Below are positions 6,825 through 12,555 of a stretch of 12,555 nt of DNA, in pieces. The position numbers and the translations under genes are program-made. Source of the DNA: DATAEU01 sp046735355 (GTDB lineage Bacteria > Actinomycetota > UBA4738 > HRBIN12); the NCBI GenBank assembly GCA_046735355.1, contig JBKPTC010000107.1, positions 1-12,555 on the forward strand. Direction: 5' to 3'. The notes beneath the pieces were generated by a model, which worked only from the letters and a program-made list of their open reading frames with translations, made no database searches and was not told the origin of the DNA. The first letter of the stretch is position 1. Each line of letters begins with the position of its first letter.

Positions 6825-8117
6825 ATGCAAGAACATGTCCCGCATCGACGTCCGATGAGCAGGCGCGAGTTCCTCCGTCGCGCCGCCGCGGCCGGCATCG
6901 CGATCCCGAGCGCGTCGGCGATCCTCGCGGCGTGCGCCAACAACGACACCGGTGGCAGCGGCGGGGGGTCCGCCTCCGCGGGCGGGCTGCAGCTCGCACG
7001 TCCCGACCATCCGGCGACGCTGCCGATCACCGACGACAATCCGGCGATCGACGACGGGCTCGACAACGAGGCCGGTCCGCTCCGGATCTACGGATACGCC
7101 GACTACATCTGGAAGAAGGACCGCAACAAGTTCTCGGATCAGCTCGGCGTCGACATCGAGTACACGTCCTTCGAGACGCCCGAGGAGATGATCGCCAAGC
7201 TGCAGACGCAGGGCTCGAGCTTCGACCTGCTCTGCACGATCACGATCGAGAACGTCGGCAAGCTGGCGACGGGCGGGCTGATCCAGCCGCTCAACCACAG
7301 CTACCTGCCGAACTTCGAGCAGAACGCGTGGAGCACGGTCAAGGACCCGTTCTACGACAAGAGCTCGCGGTACACGGTTCCGTACGCCATCTACAGCACC
7401 GGCATCGCGTACCGGAACGACAAGGTCAAGGAGGACCTGTCTCAGCTCGAGAACCCGTACGACGCGCTGTGGTTCCAGCAGTACGCGTCGCAGGGCGTGC
7501 ATCTGCTGAACGGGGCGCGGGACACGCTGTCGGCGGCGCAGCTGCGCGCCGGCGTCGACGTCAACACCACCTCGCAGTCGGACCTCGACAAGGTCGCCCA
7601 GATGCTGCAGGACGGCGTCGACACGATGAACTGGAAGTTCGACCACGTCGACTACAACGAGCTGAACGATCAGTTCGTGATCCACCAGACGTGGTCGGGG
7701 CAGATGACGTACTACATCTACTACCTCCCGAAGGACGTCTCGATCGAGCAGTTCTCGTGGGTGTGGCCGCCGACGGCGCCGTCCGGCAAGCCGGGGCTGA
7801 TCTCGAACGACTGCTTCGCGATCCCCAAGGGCTGCAAGAACCCTGTCCTCGCGCACCGGATGATCGACTTCCTGTACGACCCGGACATCGCGATGGAGAA
7901 CTACAGCTACGAGGGGTATCAGCCGCCGATCAACCAGTTCGATCCCGACCAGGTGATCAAGGACGGGATCGTTCCGGAGAACCTCCGCAACACCCTGCTG
8001 TCCGAGTCCGACTATCCGCTCGGAAGCGACCCCGCCAAGGTGAGCGAGCTGGAGCTTCCGCCGGAGGTCAACCAGCGGTACGAGCAGGTCTACCAACAGG
8101 TCACCGGTGGCGTCTGA
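6825..8117 (+). CDS. ABC importer substrate-binding lipoprotein, spermidine/putrescine (PotD) type
   Basis: 430 residues; ATG with GAGGGGG 4 nt upstream. Export signal: S12-R-R-E-F-L-R-R twin-arginine motif, hydrophobic segment 20-34, then lipobox L34-A-A-C37. This indicates a Tat-exported lipoprotein anchored at Cys37 and followed by a Gly/Ser linker. The mature part is a periplasmic-binding fold of the PotD/PF13416 class: L-R-I-Y-G-Y-A-D-Y-I (86-95), F-D-L-L-C (133-137), Y-T-V-P-Y-A-I-Y-S-T-G-I-A-Y-R (183-197), W-S-G (290-292) and N-D-C-F-A-I-P-K-G (328-336). Compared with E. coli PotD as I remember it, the Asp that grips the amine is kept (D329), but the neighbouring Trp corresponds to Ser327, so the ligand may not be spermidine. 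It is first in a three-gene operon and overlaps the next start by 11 bp. The real start could instead be the Met at residue 11, but the ribosome site favours 6825. Confidence 0.9.
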   Translation: MQEHVPHRRPMSRREFLRRAAAAGIAIPSASAILAACANNDTGGSGGGSASAGGLQLARPDHPATLPITDDNPAIDDGLDNEAGPLRIYGYADYIWKKDRNKFSDQLGVDIEYTSFETPEEMIAKLQTQGSSFDLLCTITIENVGKLATGGLIQPLNHSYLPNFEQNAWSTVKDPFYDKSSRYTVPYAIYSTGIAYRNDKVKEDLSQLENPYDALWFQQYASQGVHLLNGARDTLSAAQLRAGVDVNTTSQSDLDKVAQMLQDGVDTMNWKFDHVDYNELNDQFVIHQTWSGQMTYYIYYLPKDVSIEQFSWVWPPTAPSGKPGLISNDCFAIPKGCKNPVLAHRMIDFLYDPDIAMENYSYEGYQPPINQFDPDQVIKDGIVPENLRNTLLSESDYPLGSDPAKVSELELPPEVNQRYEQVYQQVTGGV

Positions 8118-9069
8118 CAGTGGGGCGGTCCGGCGTACGCCGGGCCGCCGCACGCGGTACGCGACCCGCTCGGGCGCGTGGTTTCCGCGCTGGTTCTGGC
8201 CGGCCTTCGCGGCTCCGGCGACGCTCTGGCTGCTGGTGCTGTTCGTCGCGCCGTTCTACGTGATCGTCTCGATCGCCTTCGGGAGCGTCGACCCCATCTT
8301 CCTGACCCCGGTGCCGGAGTACTCCCCGCTGCGATGGGATGCGTCGGCGTTCGTCCGGGTGGCGTCGCAGTTCACGGCGTCGGGCTCGATCTATCAGAGC
8401 GCGCTCGCGCACACGGTCGTGTTCGTCGCGACGGCGACGGCGCTGTGCCTGCTCATCGGCTATCCATTCGCGTACTTCGTCGCACGGCACGCCGGCCGGT
8501 TCCGAACGGCGTTCCTGATCGCCTTCGTCGCGCCGTTCTGGATCAGCTACATGATGCGGATGCTCGCCTGGATCAACCTGCTGCAGCCGGACGGCTACGT
8601 GAACCACACGCTCGAGCGGCTCGGGGTGATCGGCTCGCCGGTGCAGTGGCTGAACGGCAAGCCGCTCACGGTGATCCTCGGTCTCGCATACGGCTACCTG
8701 CCGTACATGATCCTTCCGCTGTTCGGAACGCTCGACCGGATCAGCGTGTCGTCGCTCGAGGCCGCCCGGGACCTCGGGGCCGGTCCGGCCGGGACGTTCG
8801 TGCGGGTGACGCTGCCGCTGTCGCGCCAGGCGATCCTTGCGGGCATCATCATCGTCACGCTTCCGATGTTCGGCGACTACTACACGACGTCGCTGCTCGC
8901 CGGAACCCGCAACACGGCGATGATCGGCACGTTGATCGTGAGCTCGATGGGAAGCTCGCTGGTGCAGGAGGGCGCGTCGCTCGTCCTGCTGATGCTGATC
9001 GTGCTGATCGTTCCGATGCTCTATTACCTGCGGAGCACGACTCGCGAGGGCGGCGCGACCTTCGTATGA
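8107..9069 (+). CDS. ABC importer permease, PotB type
   Basis: 320 residues; the GTG at 8107 overlaps the end of the binding-protein gene by 11 bp, with AGG 6 nt upstream. A basic N-terminus (9-21) precedes about six membrane segments: roughly 33-57, 100-126, 133-157, 187-209, 243-262 and 288-308. The cytoplasmic EAA loop that contacts the ATPase is at 218-238, E-A-A-R-D-L-G-A then R-V-T-L-P-L. The large first extracellular loop (58-99) is usual for PotB-like subunits. It forms a heterodimer with the product of the next gene, whose start overlaps its stop (ATGA), implying translational coupling. Imports the ligand delivered by the lipoprotein. A slightly later start cannot be excluded, since the site is weak and GTG is used. 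Confidence 0.88.
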   Translation: MASDSGAVRRTPGRRTRYATRSGAWFPRWFWPAFAAPATLWLLVLFVAPFYVIVSIAFGSVDPIFLTPVPEYSPLRWDASAFVRVASQFTASGSIYQSALAHTVVFVATATALCLLIGYPFAYFVARHAGRFRTAFLIAFVAPFWISYMMRMLAWINLLQPDGYVNHTLERLGVIGSPVQWLNGKPLTVILGLAYGYLPYMILPLFGTLDRISVSSLEAARDLGAGPAGTFVRVTLPLSRQAILAGIIIVTLPMFGDYYTTSLLAGTRNTAMIGTLIVSSMGSSLVQEGASLVLLMLIVLIVPMLYYLRSTTREGGATFV

Positions 9070-9998
9070 CGGACGCGACCGTTCCGGCGCCGGCGGCTCG
9101 GACCTCCTCGGCAGCGGCCCGCGCGCTGTCGTGGGTCGCCAATCCGTGGGGCAGGGCGCGGTTCCTCTGGGCGCTCGCGATCGCCTACGTCGTGTGGTCG
9201 CTCGTGCCGGTGGCGATCGCGATCGTGTTTTCGTTCAACGCGAGCCGGGCCCTGACGGCGTGGCAGGGCTTCTCGACGCGCTGGTACGCCGGCGACGTCA
9301 GCTCGGTGTGGAACGACCCCGAGCTGCGGTCCGCGCTCGTCCAGAGCCTGAAGCTCTCGGCGCTCGTCGTCGCGATCGCGGTGCCGCTCGGCGTCGGGTT
9401 CGCCCTCGCGCTCGACCGCTGGCGCGGGCGCGGGTCCGGCACCTCGAACTTCCTGATGCTGTTCTCCTTCATCACGCCGGAGGTCGCGATCGCGATCGCG
9501 CTGCTGCTGTTCTTCGCCAAGGTGGTGACCGCGGTCGGCCTCGGGTTCACGTCGCAGGTGCTGGGCGTGTCGATGTACATGATGGCGTATCCGGTCATCG
9601 TCGTGCGTGCCCGGATGCTTTCGATCGGACGCGAGTACGAGGAGGCCGCGATGGACCTCGGCGCCTCGCCGACCCAGGCGTTGCGCCGCATCCTCCTTCC
9701 GCTGCTGCTCCCCGCCATCTTCGCGAGCGTCGCGATTGTGTTCGCCGCGACGATCGACAACTTCGTGATCTCCCAGCAGCTGTCGGCCGGTGCCACCGAT
9801 CAGACGATCCCGATGCTGATCTACAGCGCCGCGCGACACGGTCCGCTGCCGTCGGTCAACGCGCTCGCGACGCTGACGCTCACGGCGTCGACGCTCGTGA
9901 TCGTGATCGCCGTCCTGGTGTACCGGCGCTCGACGCGTGGCGAGCGCCGGGCGTCGAACCTCGGCGGGATCGCGCTCCAGGGCGGCGGATCGGGGTGA
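9066..9998 (+). CDS. ABC importer permease, PotC type
   Basis: 310 residues. The ATG at 9066 shares the sequence ATGA with the stop of the previous gene. An Ala/Pro/Ser-rich N-terminus (1-27) is followed by membrane segments at about 34-57, 95-116, 128-151, 162-183, 209-230 and 266-286. The EAA loop is E193-A-A-M-D-L-G199 with R-R-I-L-L-P-L at 207-213. This is the second transmembrane subunit of the importer. The operon ends here: the stop lies 5 bp from the convergent alpha/beta hydrolase stop, so no ATP-binding subunit follows. The gene upstream of the operon is divergent, so none precedes it either. The C-terminal tail (287-310) is basic, then Gly-rich, and cytoplasmic by topology. The importer must borrow an ATPase encoded elsewhere, or one lost from this locus. 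Confidence 0.88.
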   Translation: MTDATVPAPAARTSSAAARALSWVANPWGRARFLWALAIAYVVWSLVPVAIAIVFSFNASRALTAWQGFSTRWYAGDVSSVWNDPELRSALVQSLKLSALVVAIAVPLGVGFALALDRWRGRGSGTSNFLMLFSFITPEVAIAIALLLFFAKVVTAVGLGFTSQVLGVSMYMMAYPVIVVRARMLSIGREYEEAAMDLGASPTQALRRILLPLLLPAIFASVAIVFAATIDNFVISQQLSAGATDQTIPMLIYSAARHGPLPSVNALATLTLTASTLVIVIAVLVYRRSTRGERRASNLGGIALQGGGSG

Positions 9999-10003
9999 GC
10001 CGG

Positions 10004-10822
10004 TCAGAGATGCCGGCGGATCAGCTCCTCGATGTACGGATTCAGGACCTCGTGCGCGTGTCCGTAGATCGAGCCGTGACCCATCGCCTCGAACTCGTGG
10101 TACTCGGCGTTCGGCGTGATCTCGGCGAGCTCACGTCCGTCCTGCGGCGGGGACTCGACGTCCTCGGTGAACGCGATGACGTGGATCGGAACGCGGCACG
10201 ACGCCAACCGCTCGGTCTGGTCGAACGTCAGGCACGGCTCCCACTGCGCGAGCAGCGACGTCTCGTTCTCGCCGGAGTCCATCCACGCAAGCAGGTCGGC
10301 GCGGATCCGCGGCCAGAGCTCGGGATCCCCGAGCACCCGCGCCGGATACAGCATGGCGGCGTAGTGCGCGACGCCCATCATGCCGGGCAGCGAGCCGCCC
10401 GCCGTGCGGAAGTCCATCTCGGCCTGCTGGTAGTCCCACGTCCAGCCGTGGCTCCTCGAGCCGGTGCCCATGACCACGGCGCACCGAACCAGGTCGGGGC
10501 GGTCCAGGCACAGCTCCTGCGCGATCAGCGAGCCCATCGACAGGCCGACGACCGCGACCGGCGGCTCGCAGACGGCCTCGATGAGCTCGGCGGTGTCGAG
10601 CGCGAACCCCGCGAACGTCCACGGCGGCGCGACGTCGCAGACGGTGCGCCCGATCGCGCGGTTGTCGAACGTCGTGTTCCGGAACGAGCGCTCGAAGTGC
10701 GGGATCTGGTAGCGGTGCCATCGCGCGCCGACGTCGCCCCCGCCCGCGATCCAGACCACGTCGGGACCGTTGCCGAACTGCTCGTAGTGGACGGTGGACT
10801 CGCTACCGCGGATCTCCGGCAT
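10004..10822 (-). CDS. Alpha/beta-fold hydrolase
   Basis: 272 residues; ATG (complement of 10820-10822) with AGGAG 5 nt upstream, which excludes the much longer upstream open frame. Alpha/beta hydrolase signatures: oxyanion-side loop V-V-W-I-A-G-G-G (22-29), F-D-N-R-A-I-G (52-58), nucleophile elbow G-L-S95-M-G (93-97), acid D221 in A-F-T-E-D (217-221) and histidine H249 in M-G-H-G (247-250). The cap region (about 124-205) is rich in Trp, Met and acidic residues. No signal peptide, so cytoplasmic. The family includes esterases, lactonases, enol-lactone hydrolases and C-C bond hydrolases of ring-cleavage pathways. With a Rieske oxygenase nearby, a C-C or ester hydrolase role is tempting but unproven. 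Convergent to the permease gene and divergent from the M24 gene; the 76-bp spacer before the latter carries no clear promoter. Confidence 0.88.
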   Translation of the reverse strand: MPEIRGSESTVHYEQFGNGPDVVWIAGGGDVGARWHRYQIPHFERSFRNTTFDNRAIGRTVCDVAPPWTFAGFALDTAELIEAVCEPPVAVVGLSMGSLIAQELCLDRPDLVRCAVVMGTGSRSHGWTWDYQQAEMDFRTAGGSLPGMMGVAHYAAMLYPARVLGDPELWPRIRADLLAWMDSGENETSLLAQWEPCLTFDQTERLASCRVPIHVIAFTEDVESPPQDGRELAEITPNAEYHEFEAMGHGSIYGHAHEVLNPYIEELIRRHL

Positions 10823-10898
10823 CGCCGCTCCTGCTTCGGGTCGGAAGGCGCCATTCGACCATGCCGGGCGCCCGCGTGATGCGACCGGCGGTCCGATC

Positions 10899-12080
10899 GT
10901 GACGGGCGACGCGGCAACAACGCCCGACGTCTCGCCGGAGGCGCTCCGCGACGGGCGCCTGGCGCGACTGCAGCGGGCGATGCGTGGGCGCGGCGTCGAG
11001 GCGTGCCTGCTCTCGAACGAGCCGAACGTCCGGTACGCAACGGGGGCGACGGCGATGCCGGTGTACGCGATGAGCACGTTCGCGCGGTGTGCCCTCGTGC
11101 CCCAGGAGGGGACCCCCGTGCTCTTCGAGCATCCGAACTCGATCCACCGGTCGCGCCTGCGAGCGCTCGACGTTCGACCGATGCACGCGTGGGAGTTCTT
11201 CGACGACCCCGGCGCCGAGGCCGGTGTGTGGGCCGACGAGATCGTCGCGACGCTGCACGAGCTCGGCGTCGACGCGCACGAGGTCGCCGTGGACCGGCTC
11301 GGCGCGCCCGCGTACCTCGCGCTCGGCGCGCGTGGCATCTCGGTGCGCGACTCCGCCGCGGTCACGCAGGAGGCGCGCCGCGTCAAGACGCCGGAGGAGC
11401 TCGCGCTGTTCGAGCGGAACGCCCCGCTGATCGCCTCGATGCTCGGCGCGGTGGAGGACGCGGCCGAACCCGGCGTCTCCGAGCGCGAGCTACTGGCCGA
11501 GATGGCGTGCGTGCTGCTGCGTGGAGGCGGCGAGTATCTGGCGACGGACACGGTGTGCTCCGGTCCGAACACCAACCCGTGGCGCGCCGAGGCGACCGAT
11601 CGCCGGCTCGCCGACGGCGACCTCGTCTACGTCGACACGGACGCCGTCGCGCAGGAGGGGTGCTTCTTTTGCGTCTCGAGAACGTTTGCGGTCGGACGGC
11701 CGTCGCCGGCCCACCGGTCGACGTACGCGGCCGCGGTCGAGTGGGTGAGCGCGATGAAGGACGTGATCCGGCCCGGCATGACCTGCGGCGAGGCGGCCGA
11801 GCTCGCGCCGAAGATCCCGGAGCGGTTCGTGGCGCAGCGCTACGAATGCATGGTGCACGGCATCGGGCTCGAGGAGGAGAATCCGAGCGTCTGCCATCCG
11901 CAGGACGCGCAGTCGAACCCCGATACGGTGATCGAGCCGGGGACGATCCTCGTCGTCGAGTGCTACATGGGCGAGATCGGCGGCGACCACGGCGTGAAGC
12001 TCGGGGATCAGGTCGTCGTCACCGAGGACCACGTTCGGACGCTGGTGCCGTACCCCTGGTCGCGCGCGCTGCTGGCGTAG
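10899..12080 (+). CDS. M24 creatinase-fold hydrolase, DddP-like, with degenerate metal site
   Basis: 393 residues from the GTG at 10899; an ATG 105 bp upstream would run into the divergent hydrolase and adds only low-complexity sequence. The ribosome site is weak, so the start is moderately certain. The N-terminal creatinase-type domain covers about 17-160 (V-E-A-C-L-L-S-N-E-P-N-V-R-Y-A-T-G at 33-49), and the pita-bread M24 domain about 165-385. Against the DMSP lyase DddP, using published residue numbers from memory, D246 and D248 match D295/D297, Y315 matches Y366, H320 matches H371 and E354 matches E406, with almost identical spacing. D307 is replaced by C258 in a C255-F-F-C258 motif, and E421 by G369. 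E326 stands where DddP has D377. Two metal ligands are therefore missing, so a metal-independent creatinase- or ectoine-hydrolase-like reaction, or an inactive protein, is more likely than a metallopeptidase. Cytoplasmic. The frame is intact, so it is not an obvious pseudogene. Confidence 0.85.
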   Translation: MTGDAATTPDVSPEALRDGRLARLQRAMRGRGVEACLLSNEPNVRYATGATAMPVYAMSTFARCALVPQEGTPVLFEHPNSIHRSRLRALDVRPMHAWEFFDDPGAEAGVWADEIVATLHELGVDAHEVAVDRLGAPAYLALGARGISVRDSAAVTQEARRVKTPEELALFERNAPLIASMLGAVEDAAEPGVSERELLAEMACVLLRGGGEYLATDTVCSGPNTNPWRAEATDRRLADGDLVYVDTDAVAQEGCFFCVSRTFAVGRPSPAHRSTYAAAVEWVSAMKDVIRPGMTCGEAAELAPKIPERFVAQRYECMVHGIGLEEENPSVCHPQDAQSNPDTVIEPGTILVVECYMGEIGGDHGVKLGDQVVVTEDHVRTLVPYPWSRALLA

Positions 12081-12094
12081 CGGACGGGCGTCCG
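12081..12094. terminator. Compact hairpin filling the gap between convergent stops
   Basis: CGGAC (12081-12085) and GTCCG (12090-12094) form a perfect 5-bp stem with a GGGC loop. It fills the 15-nt gap between the M24 stop (12080) and the opposing stop (12096). Too short to be a convincing terminator alone. Confidence 0.3.
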
Positions 12095-12095
12095 A

Positions 12096-12555
12096 TCAGT
12101 GGGAGGCGGGCTCGTCCTTCTTCGGACCCTTGCCCTTGGTCCAGCCCTCGTGGTGACCGTTGTCGTCGTGCTTCGGCGGCCGGTTGTCCCAGCCGTTCGC
12201 GTGGCCCGGCGGATGATCGTTCGAAGCGTCGTTCGCCGGCGGTCCCTCGGCGGGCGGGGTGTTCGAGCCGGTGCCGGTGTCGCCGGTGTGGACGATCGGT
12301 CCCGCGCCTCCGCCGAACGCGAAGTCGTCGCGCGGGGTGCCGCTCCGGCCGGACCCGTTCCGCTCCGAGCGGTCACGCGTTCGCGCGGGAGCGCGGTCGG
12401 GCCTCGGCGTCGGAGCGACGCTCGGGGTCGGTCCGGGGTCGAGCGAGCGGACGACGGGCGTCGCGATCTCGACGCGCTCCGCGCGCTCGTGGATCCTGGG
12501 CGGCGTCGCCACCAGGACGACGACGGCCGTGATCCCGACGGCGACGCTCGTCGCG
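12096..12555 (-). CDS. C-terminal part of a membrane-anchored Pro-rich, His/Asp-rich protein (5' truncated)
   Basis: 152 residues are visible and the frame stays open to the window edge, so the gene starts beyond it. The first visible residues (A-T-S-V-A-V-G-I-T-A-V-V-V-L-V-A-T) are a transmembrane helix. They are followed by a Pro/Arg/Thr-rich linker with three arginine clusters and then a hydrophilic Gly/Asp/His/Pro tail containing P-P-G-H-A-N-G-W, P-K-H-D-D-N-G-H-H-E-G-W and K-G-K-G-P-K-K. A GTG at 12510-12512 could start a shorter form, but it would cut the membrane helix in half, so it is not preferred. The single helix followed by a low-complexity tail resembles extracytoplasmic parts of some anti-sigma or cell-envelope proteins; the N-terminal domain that would decide this is outside the window. 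Function unknown. Confidence 0.55.
   Translation of the reverse strand, partial: ATSVAVGITAVVVLVATPPRIHERAERVEIATPVVRSLDPGPTPSVAPTPRPDRAPARTRDRSERNGSGRSGTPRDDFAFGGGAGPIVHTGDTGTGSNTPPAEGPPANDASNDHPPGHANGWDNRPPKHDDNGHHEGWTKGKGPKKDEPASH

Noticed and set aside
6762..8153. 463-codon minus-strand frame across the binding-protein gene
   Set aside because: Arg/Val/Leu/Asp-rich with no family features, and it would read through a well-supported lipoprotein gene.
8178..9998. 606-codon frame that could make a fused permease
   Set aside because: The first half is an Arg-rich shadow of the PotB-type gene. The true start of the second permease is the ATG at 9066 in the ATGA overlap.
9999..10017. 5-bp inverted repeat GCCGG/CCGGC across the permease/hydrolase convergent gap
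   Set aside because: Too short and too GC-typical; mostly within the hydrolase coding end.
10794..10898. Alternative ATG start of the M24 gene at 10794
   Set aside because: It would overlap the first codons of the divergent hydrolase and add 35 low-complexity residues not part of the fold. The GTG at 10899 gives a usual family length, though its ribosome site is weak.
10823..11575. Upstream extension of the alpha/beta hydrolase frame, up to 251 extra residues
   Set aside because: The extension is Ser/Ala/Arg-rich shadow of the M24 gene, whereas AGGAG lies 5 nt before the ATG at 10822.
11633..12080. Frameshift or pseudogene explanation for the missing M24 metal ligands
   Set aside because: The frame is continuous, flanking motifs keep exact spacing, and the stop is at the expected family end; the changes are substitutions, not indels.
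1..12555. CRISPR arrays, tRNA/rRNA genes, insertion sequences, phage or attachment sites
   Set aside because: No regularly spaced direct repeats, no cloverleaf with a T-loop consensus, no transposase or integrase motif and no terminal inverted repeats were seen.

Overview
This is a gene-dense, very GC-rich window. Long shadow frames run opposite nearly every gene, and codon third positions are mostly G or C. Starts are ATG/GTG with purine-rich ribosome sites. One secreted lipoprotein carries a twin-arginine plus lipobox signal, and a Pot-type ABC importer is present. Together these suggest a high-GC actinobacterium, possibly a deep-branching environmental lineage; this is inferred from style and gene content, not from a marker gene. 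I saw no tRNA, rRNA, CRISPR array, insertion sequence or phage gene.

Left part (1-1733): the 3' portion of a class-C beta-lactamase-like serine hydrolase, cut by the window edge. Next come a small 84-residue protein resembling Pepco-type small domains (tentative) and, convergent to it, a 110-residue basic Ala/Pro-rich protein built on an 11-residue period. A strong 14-bp hairpin separates that gene from the next one upstream on the same strand.

Middle part (1734-5552): two large secreted proteins transcribed divergently from a 297-bp spacer. One is an Asp-box (BNR/sialidase-like) beta-propeller. The other is a 600-residue, 16-cysteine protein of a family I cannot assign a function.

Right part (5553-12080): a metabolic group. 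A Rieske non-haem iron oxygenase alpha subunit is divergent from a three-gene import operon: a Tat lipoprotein binding protein and two overlapping EAA-motif permeases of spermidine/putrescine type. After the operon come a convergent alpha/beta hydrolase and, divergent from that, an M24 creatinase-fold protein. The M24 protein matches the spacing of the DMSP lyase DddP but has lost two metal ligands. A reasonable inference is uptake and breakdown of a small cationic or quaternary-amine compound, with the importer's ATPase and the oxygenase's reductase encoded elsewhere.

The window ends in the C-terminal part of a membrane-anchored, proline-rich, His/Asp-rich protein of unknown role. Hairpins occupy or overlap three of the four convergent gene gaps.
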